A stretch of DNA of 7,042 nt, from positions 1-7,042 of the forward strand of contig CADBPL010000089.1 of assembly GCA_902796535.1 (NCBI GenBank). Direction: 5' to 3'. A program made the translations under genes and the position numbers. A model generated the notes under the pieces. It saw nothing but the letters and a program-made list of their open reading frames with translations, was not told the DNA's origin and did no database searches. Every line of letters begins with the position of its first letter. Within the stretch, counting starts at the first letter, position 1. Below, in pieces: positions 1-5,363 of this stretch. Source of the DNA: Oscillospiraceae bacterium. Lineage in GTDB: Bacteria > Bacillota > Clostridia > Oscillospirales > Acutalibacteraceae.

Positions 1-17
1 ATAACCTGCTTCATCAA

Positions 18-57
18 AAAGTGTTACCGATGTCATTGGACAAAGTGTTACCTATGT
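18..57. repeat. Two 16-bp direct repeats, possible insertion-sequence end
   Basis: aaagtgttaccgatgt (18-33) and aaagtgttacctatgt (42-57) differ at one base and are spaced with a 24-bp period. A degenerate third copy may be seen at about 2-14 (taacctgcttcat). The pattern resembles the subterminal repeats at the ends of some insertion sequences, IS21-like ones among them. No transposase lies inside the window, so this is only a possible end of an element that extends to the left. Confidence 0.45.
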
Positions 58-65
58 GGGCTTGA

Positions 66-190
66 CAGAGGGCGGCGTTCCCTACGGTGGCAGTCACTCT
101 GTGACAGCTCGTTTTTCCCCTCTCAGTCACTTCGTGACAGCTCTCCCTGTGGGAGATGTGGCGCCGCCAAAGGCGGCGACGGAGAGGGCA
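66..190. repeat. Multi-hairpin intergenic repeat
   Basis: This non-coding stretch contains several short perfect hairpins: gtcac-tct-gtgac (93-105), gtcac-ttc-gtgac (126-138), tctccc-tgt-gggaga (142-156) and cgccgcc-aaa-ggcggcg (162-178). The last three are enclosed by ccctctc (118-124) pairing with gagaggg (182-188), giving a multi-branched fold. The block cagtcac..gtgacagctc occurs twice (91-110 and 124-143), differing at two positions. Repeats of this look are, from memory, common between genes in gut Clostridia, but their copy number here cannot be tested. It may be a small mobile or mRNA-structuring element. Confidence 0.6.
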
Positions 191-247
191 ACGGCGTGCG
201 GAACACAGGAATTACCGACCGACATAACACAAAAAGCTGCTGCACTG

Positions 248-285
248 CAAAAGCGCAGGCCTCTCGCAACGGAGAAGCCTGCGCT
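248..285 (-). terminator. Intrinsic terminator of the operon
   Basis: On the minus strand, 19 nt past the last stop codon, GCGCAGGCTTCTC (284-272) pairs with GAGAGGCCTGCGC (265-253) over 13 bp, one of them a G-U pair, around a 6-nt loop. TTTT follows directly at 252-249. The GC-rich stem with a U-run is a clear Rho-independent terminator and marks the end of the transcription unit. Confidence 0.9.
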
Positions 286-303
286 CATTTTGAAAAGCTC
301 TGT

Positions 304-840
304 TCAATTTGCCTCGATGTTGATTTTAATATCCACCACATTGCTGCCAACATATTTGCCGTTGGCGTTAAAGGCGCGGACGATGCAGATGCAGGGGTAA
401 AGGCCCTTTTTCTGGGGCTTGTCCAATTTGTCGTTGATCAGGCATTCGCCAGGCTGAAGCTTTGGCGAAACATAAATGGCGCTGGTGCGGTCGCTCGGCC
501 GGTAAATGCTGAACTCCAGCACGTAAGCGCTGGTTTTCGGGTTTTCAAACATCAGCGTGCCCTTGCCGTAAGAATTTTTGAAAACAATATCATCGTTCAG
601 GCGGAACCGCAGCTGACCGTCCGGTACGTCGGTGATCTGGTTTTCCTCCGAAATCACGCCCTGAAACGGCGTCGCCTTCGGGATCGCCAGCCCTGCGATC
701 ATGTGAAAAAAGCCCATTTGCGCCAGCATCCAGACCGCAAGCGACAGAAAAACGACGCTGGCAGCAGCCAGAATCGCCACCTGTTTGAAGTTGGTGACGG
801 AAGAAGCGCCTTTTTCCTTTTTTTTCTGAGCTTTAGCCAT
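304..840 (-). CDS. Single-pass membrane protein with related outer beta domain
   Basis: This 178-residue protein has a short basic N-terminus (KAQKKKEKG), one transmembrane segment at about 20-40 and an outer domain of about 115 residues. That domain contains GTLMFENPKTSAYVLEFSIY (94-113), VSPKLQPGECL (124-134) and NGKYVGSNVVDIKINI (160-175). These line up in order and spacing with the outer domain of the protein encoded just upstream (YVL, PAG, KLVG, final strand), so the two appear to be diverged paralogues. Three cysteines (GEC, YPCIC) are present. The start at 840 is 8 nt after AGAGGA, and the gene overlaps the previous one by 8 bp. It is the last gene before a strong terminator. The two proteins may form a membrane complex that holds or assembles the SipW-type substrates; this is inferred from pairing and context only, and I do not recognise the family. 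Confidence 0.85.
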   Translation of the reverse strand: MAKAQKKKEKGASSVTNFKQVAILAAASVVFLSLAVWMLAQMGFFHMIAGLAIPKATPFQGVISEENQITDVPDGQLRFRLNDDIVFKNSYGKGTLMFENPKTSAYVLEFSIYRPSDRTSAIYVSPKLQPGECLINDKLDKPQKKGLYPCICIVRAFNANGKYVGSNVVDIKINIEAN

Positions 841-1663
841 CGGTCATTTCCTCTTCCGTTCCGATCTGCACCGTCAAAGCCGAATACTGAACGCCGACCA
901 GCTTGCGCGTTTTGATATCATAAGCGCTGACGACAAGATGCATTTTGTGCGTGCCGTAGGGAACCATATAATCAACGCCGATCTCGCCGAGCGTGTAACC
1001 GGCGGGAACGCCCCTTGAGCGCGCGCAGATGTTGCCGGCTTCATCCACAATGGTCGCCATCAAAACGTATTTGTTGTTGAACGCGTTGGACAGGTTCAGC
1101 CAGCCGGTCTCGCCCTTGTCGGGAATGATCAGCTCATCGGCGGCGTAGTATTCAAACAGCTTCACGTCGCCCTTGCGCTTCATTTTGGCAGCCAGACGGC
1201 TTTGCTCCGCCGCCTCCTCTTTGATCTCATACAGTTCACTGGCGGAACAATTGGTGCCGCGGTATTCGGGCACATACTCCGTTTTAACCGTGAAGCGGGT
1301 CGAAAGCCAGAAAGCCAGCGCGACCACGCCCGCAACCAGAATGCAAAAAACAAGCACCACCGCAAAAATACGGTCCCACCGCAGGTCGCTGAGCTTCAAC
1401 GGCTCTTTTTTGCGCTTGGCGCGCGGCTTGCTCTTGCTCTTGCGCACGGGTTTTGGCCCGGCCTGAGCAGCCTGCTGCGGCATCGGTTCCGCCGGCTGTA
1501 CCCCGGCCGAAACTGCCTCGACCTTGTTTTCTTCCGTCGGCTCCGCTTGCGGCGCGGCCTTGTGCGGCTGCGCCTTTTGCACCGGCGTGGTTTTTTTGCT
1601 CATATATGCGGCGGCAGCCTTTTGGTTGGCTGCCGCGTCACTTTTTTTATGCTTGTTTGCCAT
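833..1663 (-). CDS. Single-pass membrane protein with Lys/Pro/Ala-rich cytoplasmic tail
   Basis: This 276-residue protein is of no family I can name. Residues 1-96 form a low-complexity tail rich in Lys, Ala, Pro and Gln, ending in the basic block RKSKSKPRAKRKK. One transmembrane segment lies at about 99-121, and the positive-inside rule puts the tail in the cytoplasm. Outside the membrane, a charged probably helical stretch (about 143-166) leads to a beta-rich domain at about 185-270. That domain has the marks YVL (199-201), PAG (220-222), SAYD and KLVG (254-257), and the same layout is found in the outer domain of the next protein. The gene starts 13 nt after substrate 4 and overlaps the next gene by 8 bp. 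The topology and position suggest a membrane anchor or assembly factor for the secreted subunits, with a tail that could meet cytoplasmic or nucleic-acid partners. Function is inferred. Confidence 0.85.
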   Translation of the reverse strand: MANKHKKSDAAANQKAAAAYMSKKTTPVQKAQPHKAAPQAEPTEENKVEAVSAGVQPAEPMPQQAAQAGPKPVRKSKSKPRAKRKKEPLKLSDLRWDRIFAVVLVFCILVAGVVALAFWLSTRFTVKTEYVPEYRGTNCSASELYEIKEEAAEQSRLAAKMKRKGDVKLFEYYAADELIIPDKGETGWLNLSNAFNNKYVLMATIVDEAGNICARSRGVPAGYTLGEIGVDYMVPYGTHKMHLVVSAYDIKTRKLVGVQYSALTVQIGTEEEMTDG

Positions 1664-1669
1664 TACAGA

Positions 1670-1674
1670 CACCT
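1670..1674 (-). promoter_or_regulatory. Ribosome binding site AGGTG deciding the membrane protein start
   Basis: AGGTG lies 6 nt before the ATG at 1663. An in-frame GTG at 1672 overlaps this site and has no spacing of its own, so the ATG is preferred. Confidence 0.7.
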
Positions 1675-1676
1675 AC

Positions 1677-2396
1677 TCAATTGTTTGGTGGAATTGTGCT
1701 GACTTCCCACACCTCACGGTAACGGTTAAACTGAACCCCGTCAACAAAGGCGACAACTCTCAGCTGCGCATCCGCATAGATCGGGTCAGGAGAAACGGTG
1801 AACCCGTTGCAGATGGTAACATACGCGTCATTGCCGTTGCTGCGCCGCGGGAAAACGTAAGAATTGTTGGCATAGTAATAATAGAATCCGTCAGCGCTCT
1901 GACTCGTTTGCCACGGGCTGTTGCTGCCCAACACAGGGGTCAACGTGACGACCGGGCCCTGCGCCGAACGCCGCTCGCCCGCTGCCGCAGATGAATCCTC
2001 ACTGTTGAACCACTGATAGAAGAACTTGACGCGAACCGCCGATTTCATATCGCCGTTTTGCTTCACGCGGAAGCTCAGTTTGCTGATGTGATTGGCGGGA
2101 ACAGCATCGCCCGGCTCAAGATGGCGGTAATCCACATCCACGCCGTATTGACCGACGGTGGAAGCGCTGTTCCAAGTGCTTCCGTTGTCAAACGAATACT
2201 CAACCGTATAGGAAAAATTCCCGATCTCGGCGTTGGAATAGGACACGTCGTTTTCATCGGTCGGCGCAACGCCGTCCGAATCCGTCAGCCAGGAATAAGT
2301 CAAAGCTACCAGCCCGAAAATGGCGCAAAGGAACAACACAAGCACCAGAATCGGGTTCCATGCTCTTTTTTGGGAACGTGTAGTTTTTTCTTTCAT
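1677..2396 (-). CDS. SipW-type exported protein, TasA-like fold (substrate 4)
   Basis: This 239-residue protein has a basic N-terminus (KEKTTRSQKR), a hydrophobic core at about 15-32 and the variant motif ALTYSWLTD (31-39), where Tyr-Ser-Trp-Leu replaces the more usual Ala-Trp-Phe. Inside the mature part, EIGNFSYTVE (57-66) and LEPGD (93-97) are followed by SKLSFRVKQNGDMKSAVRVKFF (split at Asn114-Gly115). These reproduce the TasA order of first strand, PGD turn, strand, N-G turn and strand. A run of four tyrosines (FYYYYANN) is notable. No cell-wall anchor is present. The gene lies 19 nt after the TasA-like gene and 13 nt before a membrane protein gene, so it is probably co-transcribed with both. 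It may be a second or tip subunit of the same fibre, comparable in position, though not by recognised homology, to accessory proteins of the Bacillus tapA-sipW-tasA operon. That role is inferred. Confidence 0.87.
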   Translation of the reverse strand: MKEKTTRSQKRAWNPILVLVLFLCAIFGLVALTYSWLTDSDGVAPTDENDVSYSNAEIGNFSYTVEYSFDNGSTWNSASTVGQYGVDVDYRHLEPGDAVPANHISKLSFRVKQNGDMKSAVRVKFFYQWFNSEDSSAAAGERRSAQGPVVTLTPVLGSNSPWQTSQSADGFYYYYANNSYVFPRRSNGNDAYVTICNGFTVSPDPIYADAQLRVVAFVDGVQFNRYREVWEVSTIPPNN

Positions 2397-2403
2397 TGTC
2401 GTT

Positions 2404-2409
2404 CCTCCT
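2404..2409 (-). promoter_or_regulatory. Strong ribosome binding site AGGAGG for substrate 4
   Basis: A full AGGAGG lies 7 nt before the ATG at 2396, in a 19-nt gap after the previous stop. It is the best ribosome site in the window and suggests that this gene is well translated in its own right. Confidence 0.9.
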
Positions 2410-2415
2410 GATCGA

Positions 2416-3129
2416 TCATTCCGCCATAGCCTGCGTCGAGGTCACGGTGATCGTGATGGGGAAAGTCGTGTCAACAACGCCGCTGTCGCCGTGATCCACC
2501 CAAAGCGCCATGCAGATATTGACCGAATCGCCGTGTTCAACGCGAAGCTCATTGTCGGTCATCTCGTCCAGCAGATCGGCGTCCGTGCTGATGCCTTTCG
2601 CGGTACAATAGGTTTGGATCTTGGATGAAAGACCGCCGTTGGTGGTAAACGTGCCGTTATTGTCGCTGGTCACTTTGTTATAGTAACCGTCATTTGATAC
2701 ATCGGTGGAATCCAGGGCAAAGCAAAAGTAACGCAAGCCGTCGTCGGTGGCGTCGGAGTCGATTTCGAGATTCACCAGCGCATCCAGATAATCGGCGCCG
2801 GTTCTGCTCGGCTCCACGCCGTTTTCAAGGGTCAGATAAATATACTGCACAGCGTATTCAAACTCTTTATTCCGCGTGGCGGCGTCGGAAGCCTGCGTTT
2901 CCAGCGCTTCGCTGAGCTTGGTCGTCACGTCAAAATGCAGCGTCATATCCTCATGAACATAGGCTTCGGAAGAAACATCGAACGTGCCGATGTCGAATTC
3001 CCCCGATGTGCTGCCGGAATCGCTGAACCACGCCGTGGTGGGGCTCAGGCCGGTGTAAAAACCGAATGAGAGCACCAGCATGAGCGCCAGAACAGCGGTC
3101 AAGACACTGCGCTTATTGATTCTTTTCAT
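2416..3129 (-). CDS. TasA/camelysin-like SipW-dependent protein (substrate 3)
   Basis: This 237-residue protein is the one most like TasA, the fibre protein of Bacillus biofilms that needs SipW. A basic start (MKRINKR) and a hydrophobic core at about 8-28 lead to TTAWFSDS (31-38), a near-ideal SipW-type cleavage motif. GEFDIGTFDV (43-52) then matches the first mature strand of TasA (A-T-F-x-x-G-T-L-D-L). The C-terminus ends in ITITVTSTQ, again like the last TasA strand. Between these lie many Asp and Asn residues and three cysteines (in FCF, TYC and NIC). There is no sorting motif. The gene follows peptidase 3 with an overlap, the same order of enzyme and substrate that is known for sipW-tasA in Bacillus. 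It is probably the main structural subunit of the system. No metal-binding protease motif is visible, so a camelysin-type peptidase activity is not claimed. Confidence 0.88.
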   Translation of the reverse strand: MKRINKRSVLTAVLALMLVLSFGFYTGLSPTTAWFSDSGSTSGEFDIGTFDVSSEAYVHEDMTLHFDVTTKLSEALETQASDAATRNKEFEYAVQYIYLTLENGVEPSRTGADYLDALVNLEIDSDATDDGLRYFCFALDSTDVSNDGYYNKVTSDNNGTFTTNGGLSSKIQTYCTAKGISTDADLLDEMTDNELRVEHGDSVNICMALWVDHGDSGVVDTTFPITITVTSTQAMAE

Positions 3130-3607
3130 CAGCATGATCTCCCCTGCGTTTTTGTTTTTGAGCCACAATAAACCGAACCAGAATCAGCACGACCAGTATG
3201 GCTGCGAACGCGATGATCAGGACGGGCACGCTCAGCTTCAATGAAAGAAGCCCGAGCAGCGGCAGATGGAAAACCACCTTGCCGACGATGCGGCTGAGTT
3301 TGGTGGGCGTCGGATCAACGTCACCGTTGGCGTCGCCCTTGGTGTAGATGCGCTCACCGTCAATTTTGACGATGCGATGCGTATAGGTCTGCTGACCTTC
3401 CAGAAAAGCTGTGATAACATCGCCGACCTCATAGGCCGCCCGCGGGCGGACAAACACGACCGAACCGTCGGGTATGGTCGGCTCCATGCTCCCCGTCGCC
3501 ACGGCGTAAACCTTTGTGCCGCTGACAGCGACTACCGCAGTGAACAGAAAAAACAGAACGATGAGAATGGCGAAAAAGTTGTAAACAATGCGGAATATCT
3601 TCGACAT
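3113..3607 (-). CDS. sipW: SipW-type signal peptidase I (peptidase 3)
   Basis: This 164-residue signal peptidase has a transmembrane segment at about 8-29, ATGSMEPTIP with catalytic Ser40, THR with His77 and TKGDANGDVDP (89-99) with Asp92 and Asp98. A second strongly hydrophobic segment (about 127-149) is followed by the basic tail QKQKRRGD. The start at 3607 leaves 7 nt after the upstream stop and places the protein start directly before the membrane segment. The in-frame extension to 3742 is rejected because it would run through the coding end of substrate 2. The ribosome site is weak (GGGG about 14 nt upstream), so translation probably depends on ribosomes finishing the previous gene. The end of the gene overlaps the next substrate gene by at least 17 bp. 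The role is cleavage of SipW-type signal peptides, most plausibly including that of the TasA-like protein encoded next. Confidence 0.92.
   Translation of the reverse strand: MSKIFRIVYNFFAILIVLFFLFTAVVAVSGTKVYAVATGSMEPTIPDGSVVFVRPRAAYEVGDVITAFLEGQQTYTHRIVKIDGERIYTKGDANGDVDPTPTKLSRIVGKVVFHLPLLGLLSLKLSVPVLIIAFAAILVVLILVRFIVAQKQKRRGDHADEKNQ
3139..3144 (-). promoter_or_regulatory. Ribosome binding site GGGGAG for the TasA-like gene
   Basis: The site lies inside the end of the peptidase 3 gene. Its GGAG part is 9 nt before the ATG at 3129 but only 3 nt before the ATG at 3135. I prefer 3129, but 3135 (two residues longer) remains possible. Confidence 0.6.
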
Positions 3608-3614
3608 CTTACAA

Positions 3615-4148
3615 TTAACCCCAACCGTCCTTAAACTGGCGCTGTTCAGCCTCATAGGTAACTGTGATCGTAACACTTTCTCCTTCGATATCATCATCGG
3701 TGTTGTCGCCGCTGACGCACATATCGCTGAACAAATCAACATCCTGATCCGGGTTAACCGTGCCGTTGTAAACCAGATAATCGCCGGAAGGGTTCCAGTT
3801 ATTGCCTGCTAAGTCCACATGCAAGGGGCAGTCCGTGTTGGAGGTCCAATACCCGCTTTCACTGCCAATGGAGTATTCGACCTTCACGCGCAGCTTCGTC
3901 GGAATGTTGGAGGCGTTGCTAAGCGAGATCGTTCCGCTCAGCAGGCTCTCCTCCGGGTAGATCGGCTCGCCGTCGGCAGCGCTGAAGGAGCCGCCGCCAA
4001 GCGAATAATCGATCTTGCCGGACTTAATGCGGTTCACGTCCTGCGAACCACCCTGCAGGGTGGAAAACCACGCGTAAGCATTCCCTGCGCTGAGCATGCC
4101 GACGATCAACAGCAAAGACAGGGTAAAAAGAACCAATCTTTTTTTCAT
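3615..4148 (-). CDS. SipW-type exported protein, TasA/camelysin-like (substrate 2)
   Basis: This 177-residue protein has a basic start (MKKR), a hydrophobic core at about 5-22 and the SipW-type motif NAYAWFST at 23-30. IKSGKIDYSL (41-50) follows, which matches the first strand of TasA in layout (F-x-S-G-x-L-D-L). A strand pair around ISLSNASNIPTKLRVKVEYS and a late strand VTITVTYEAEQ also resemble TasA, whose equivalent strand ends in FEATQ. Two cysteines (in DCPL and DMCV) could form a disulfide. The ATG at 4148 overlaps the TGA of peptidase 2 as ATGA and has its own AGAGG. Peptidase 3 starts only 7 nt after this stop, so the gene sits between two signal peptidases. I infer that it is a fibre or surface-layer subunit, or a minor component of one, processed by an adjacent SipW enzyme. 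Confidence 0.88.
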   Translation of the reverse strand: MKKRLVLFTLSLLLIVGMLSAGNAYAWFSTLQGGSQDVNRIKSGKIDYSLGGGSFSAADGEPIYPEESLLSGTISLSNASNIPTKLRVKVEYSIGSESGYWTSNTDCPLHVDLAGNNWNPSGDYLVYNGTVNPDQDVDLFSDMCVSGDNTDDDIEGESVTITVTYEAEQRQFKDGWG

Positions 4149-4645
4149 GCGCACACCTCTTTCTTCTTTTTGGCGGCCCGCAACCGCTCCAATTCAATTG
4201 CGGCCCAAAGGCAATAACCTGCCGCAATCACGGCCTTGCCCACCGTTGAGTGAAGGAACTGCGCCGGAAAACCGACCAGCGGCAGATGGAACCTGACAAT
4301 GCCCTTACAGTAGGAATACTCGGTCGGAAGCGGGTCGGCAACGTCATTATTGTCGCCCTTGGTGAAGATCCACTCTCTGTTATCGGAAACGCGAACCACG
4401 CGGTGAACAAAATTCTTTTTGTGAAAGCTGTTTTCAAAAACGAGCACATCGCCCTCTTTGATGTCACGGAACGCGATCGGCCTGGCATACACCATGCTCC
4501 CGCGCGGGATGGAGGGCTTCATGCTGTCGGTCAGCACATAGTATGAGGAAAACCCGAACAGGCGCGGCGCCCACACGGCGGCGCAAAGGAACAAAAGCAG
4601 CGCCGTAACAAGCACAAAACAAAAGTTAAGAATCTTTTTTTTCAT
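4145..4645 (-). CDS. sipW: SipW-type signal peptidase I, divergent (peptidase 2)
   Basis: This 166-residue signal peptidase has an N-terminal transmembrane segment at about 6-26. The catalytic box TDSMKPSIP contains Ser41, VHR supplies His81, and TKGDNNDVADP (95-105) holds Asp98 and Asp104. The box before the serine reads TDSMKP, whereas both neighbouring peptidases have TGSMEP, so this enzyme carries an Asp for Gly and a Lys for Glu beside the active site. The essential Ser, His and Asp are kept, so activity is likely, perhaps with altered specificity. Its start lies 20 bp inside the upstream gene, and its TGA overlaps the ATG of the following substrate gene as ATGA, which ties expression of the enzyme to that substrate. 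A C-terminal hydrophobic stretch (about 133-150) and a KKKK-containing tail suggest a second membrane pass with the tail in the cytoplasm. Confidence 0.92.
   Translation of the reverse strand: MKKKILNFCFVLVTALLLFLCAAVWAPRLFGFSSYYVLTDSMKPSIPRGSMVYARPIAFRDIKEGDVLVFENSFHKKNFVHRVVRVSDNREWIFTKGDNNDVADPLPTEYSYCKGIVRFHLPLVGFPAQFLHSTVGKAVIAAGYCLWAAIELERLRAAKKKKEVCA
4156..4160 (-). promoter_or_regulatory. Ribosome binding site AGAGG for substrate 2
   Basis: AGAGG on the minus strand lies 7 nt before the ATG at 4148 but only 1 nt before the alternative GTG at 4154. The spacing decides for the ATG, giving a 4-bp ATGA overlap with the upstream stop codon. Confidence 0.8.
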
Positions 4646-5183
4646 GTTCGGGGGCCTTCGCTTTCTTGGAAAAGCCGACGATCTCCCAGGTGATCAGGGC
4701 ACAGATCGGCAGAACAATGATAACAAAGAACAGCCTCGGATCCTGCTTGACTCTGCCCAGAAAGGAAAACACTTTGCTTTTGCCGATCACCTTACCGACC
4801 ACGTCGGACGCCGGCACATCGTATTTATCATCTAACACATTCGCGTCGCCCTTGGTGAGGAAACGAATGGACGAATCTTCTGTTTTAATTTCTTTAATGC
4901 GGTGGGTCACAACGTTGCGCTTGAGGGTCGGATCGGAAGAATAAAAGCTGATGATATCACCGACTTTTAATTCGGACGGATCGACACGCCGGGCGATGAC
5001 CGCTGATTTTTCGGGATAGAGCGGTTCCATACTGCCCGTTTGAACCACCAAAAAAGAATAGCCGAAAACGGTTGTGACCTTGCCGTGTTTCGTGTTGACC
5101 GAAACCAGCACGATCAAAGCGGCCAGTGCAACCACCACGACGATTGTTAAGATGTTCAGGAGTGTTGATATCGTTTTTTTCAT
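4626..5183 (-). CDS. sipW: SipW-type signal peptidase I (peptidase 1)
   Basis: This 185-residue membrane serine protease would remove signal peptides from exported proteins on the outer face of the membrane. An N-terminal transmembrane segment at about residues 8-29 is followed by QTGSMEPLYP with the catalytic Ser51. The box THR at 93-95 supplies His94, in place of the lysine of ordinary bacterial signal peptidases. The TKGDAN box at 110-115 contains Asp113, with a further acidic pair at 118-119. A second hydrophobic segment (about 151-171) and a charged tail end the protein. This Ser-His arrangement is that of the archaeal/ER-like class to which Bacillus SipW belongs. The start is supported by AGAGGA 4 nt upstream. 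It is the first gene after the promoter, and its end overlaps the next peptidase gene by 20 bp, which suggests coupled translation. Which of the nearby substrates it cuts cannot be told from sequence. Confidence 0.93.
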   Translation of the reverse strand: MKKTISTLLNILTIVVVVALAALIVLVSVNTKHGKVTTVFGYSFLVVQTGSMEPLYPEKSAVIARRVDPSELKVGDIISFYSSDPTLKRNVVTHRIKEIKTEDSSIRFLTKGDANVLDDKYDVPASDVVGKVIGKSKVFSFLGRVKQDPRLFFVIIVLPICALITWEIVGFSKKAKAPEHEKKDS

Positions 5184-5220
5184 GGCGTCCTCTTTGACCG
5201 GATTGTTTTAAGGCAGCACC

Positions 5221-5246
5221 GCACAATCGGGGTGCGCGGATTGTGC
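5221..5246 (-). promoter_or_regulatory. Dyad at the predicted transcript start: 5' stem-loop or operator
   Basis: gcacaatc (5221-5228) and gattgtgc (5239-5246) are exact 8-bp inverted repeats separated by 10 nt, with half-site centres 18 bp apart. The dyad begins almost exactly at the predicted +1. As RNA it would be a stem at the 5' end of the message, which can protect it from decay. As DNA it has the form of an operator for a dimeric regulator. The loop contains GCACC, which could instead pair with GGUGC at 5220-5216, so two mutually exclusive folds are possible. No regulator is identified. Confidence 0.55.
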
Positions 5247-5250
5247 CGTA

Positions 5251-5279
5251 AGATTACTGTACAGATTTGACGATGTCAA
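5251..5279 (-). promoter_or_regulatory. Sigma-A-type promoter for the signal peptidase operon
   Basis: On the minus strand a perfect -35 box TTGACA (5279-5274) is followed after exactly 17 nt by TAATCT (5256-5251). TAATCT keeps the T, A and final T that matter most in a -10 box. Transcription would start near A5244, giving a leader of about 61 nt before the first signal peptidase gene. The gap is 180 bp, the largest between genes in the cluster, which suits a promoter. I found no comparable promoter in the other gene junctions examined, so the genes down to position 304 probably form one operon. Confidence 0.7.
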
Positions 5280-5333
5280 CCGGTCGGTTTACAGGGAAAA
5301 GCTGTGCAGAATGACGGAATAAGCTTCAAACAA

Positions 5334-5363
5334 GGCGTGCGCCGCAATTTGTGCGGTGTTGCC
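5334..5363 (-). other. 3' hairpin directly after substrate 1 gene
   Basis: Starting at the base after the stop codon, ccgca (5342-5346) pairs with tgcgg (5352-5356), extended by a C-G pair and two G-U pairs, with an outer ggc/gcc clamp (5334-5336 with 5361-5363). On the minus strand the hairpin is followed by TTGTTTG, which is only weakly U-rich. It may be an inefficient terminator or an mRNA 3' stabiliser that separates the upstream unit from the peptidase operon. Confidence 0.45.

Noticed and set aside
18..57. CRISPR array
   Set aside because: There are only two or three short units with 8-nt gaps, too short for repeats and spacers, and no cas genes are present.
196..915. Long plus-strand reading frame opposite the terminal membrane protein
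   Set aside because: It runs antisense to a gene with a good start, ribosome site and terminator; its translation is rich in Arg and His and has no domain-like pattern. It also crosses the terminator hairpin.
3608..3742. N-terminal extension of peptidase 3 to an ATG at 3742
   Set aside because: It would overlap the end of the substrate 2 gene by over 120 bp and add residues unlike any signal peptidase start; the ATG at 3607 lies directly before the membrane segment.
5216..5246. Pseudoknot in the leader RNA
   Set aside because: The loop GCACC and the following GGUGC have no linker to span the 8-bp stem, so both pairings cannot form together; they are alternatives rather than a pseudoknot.
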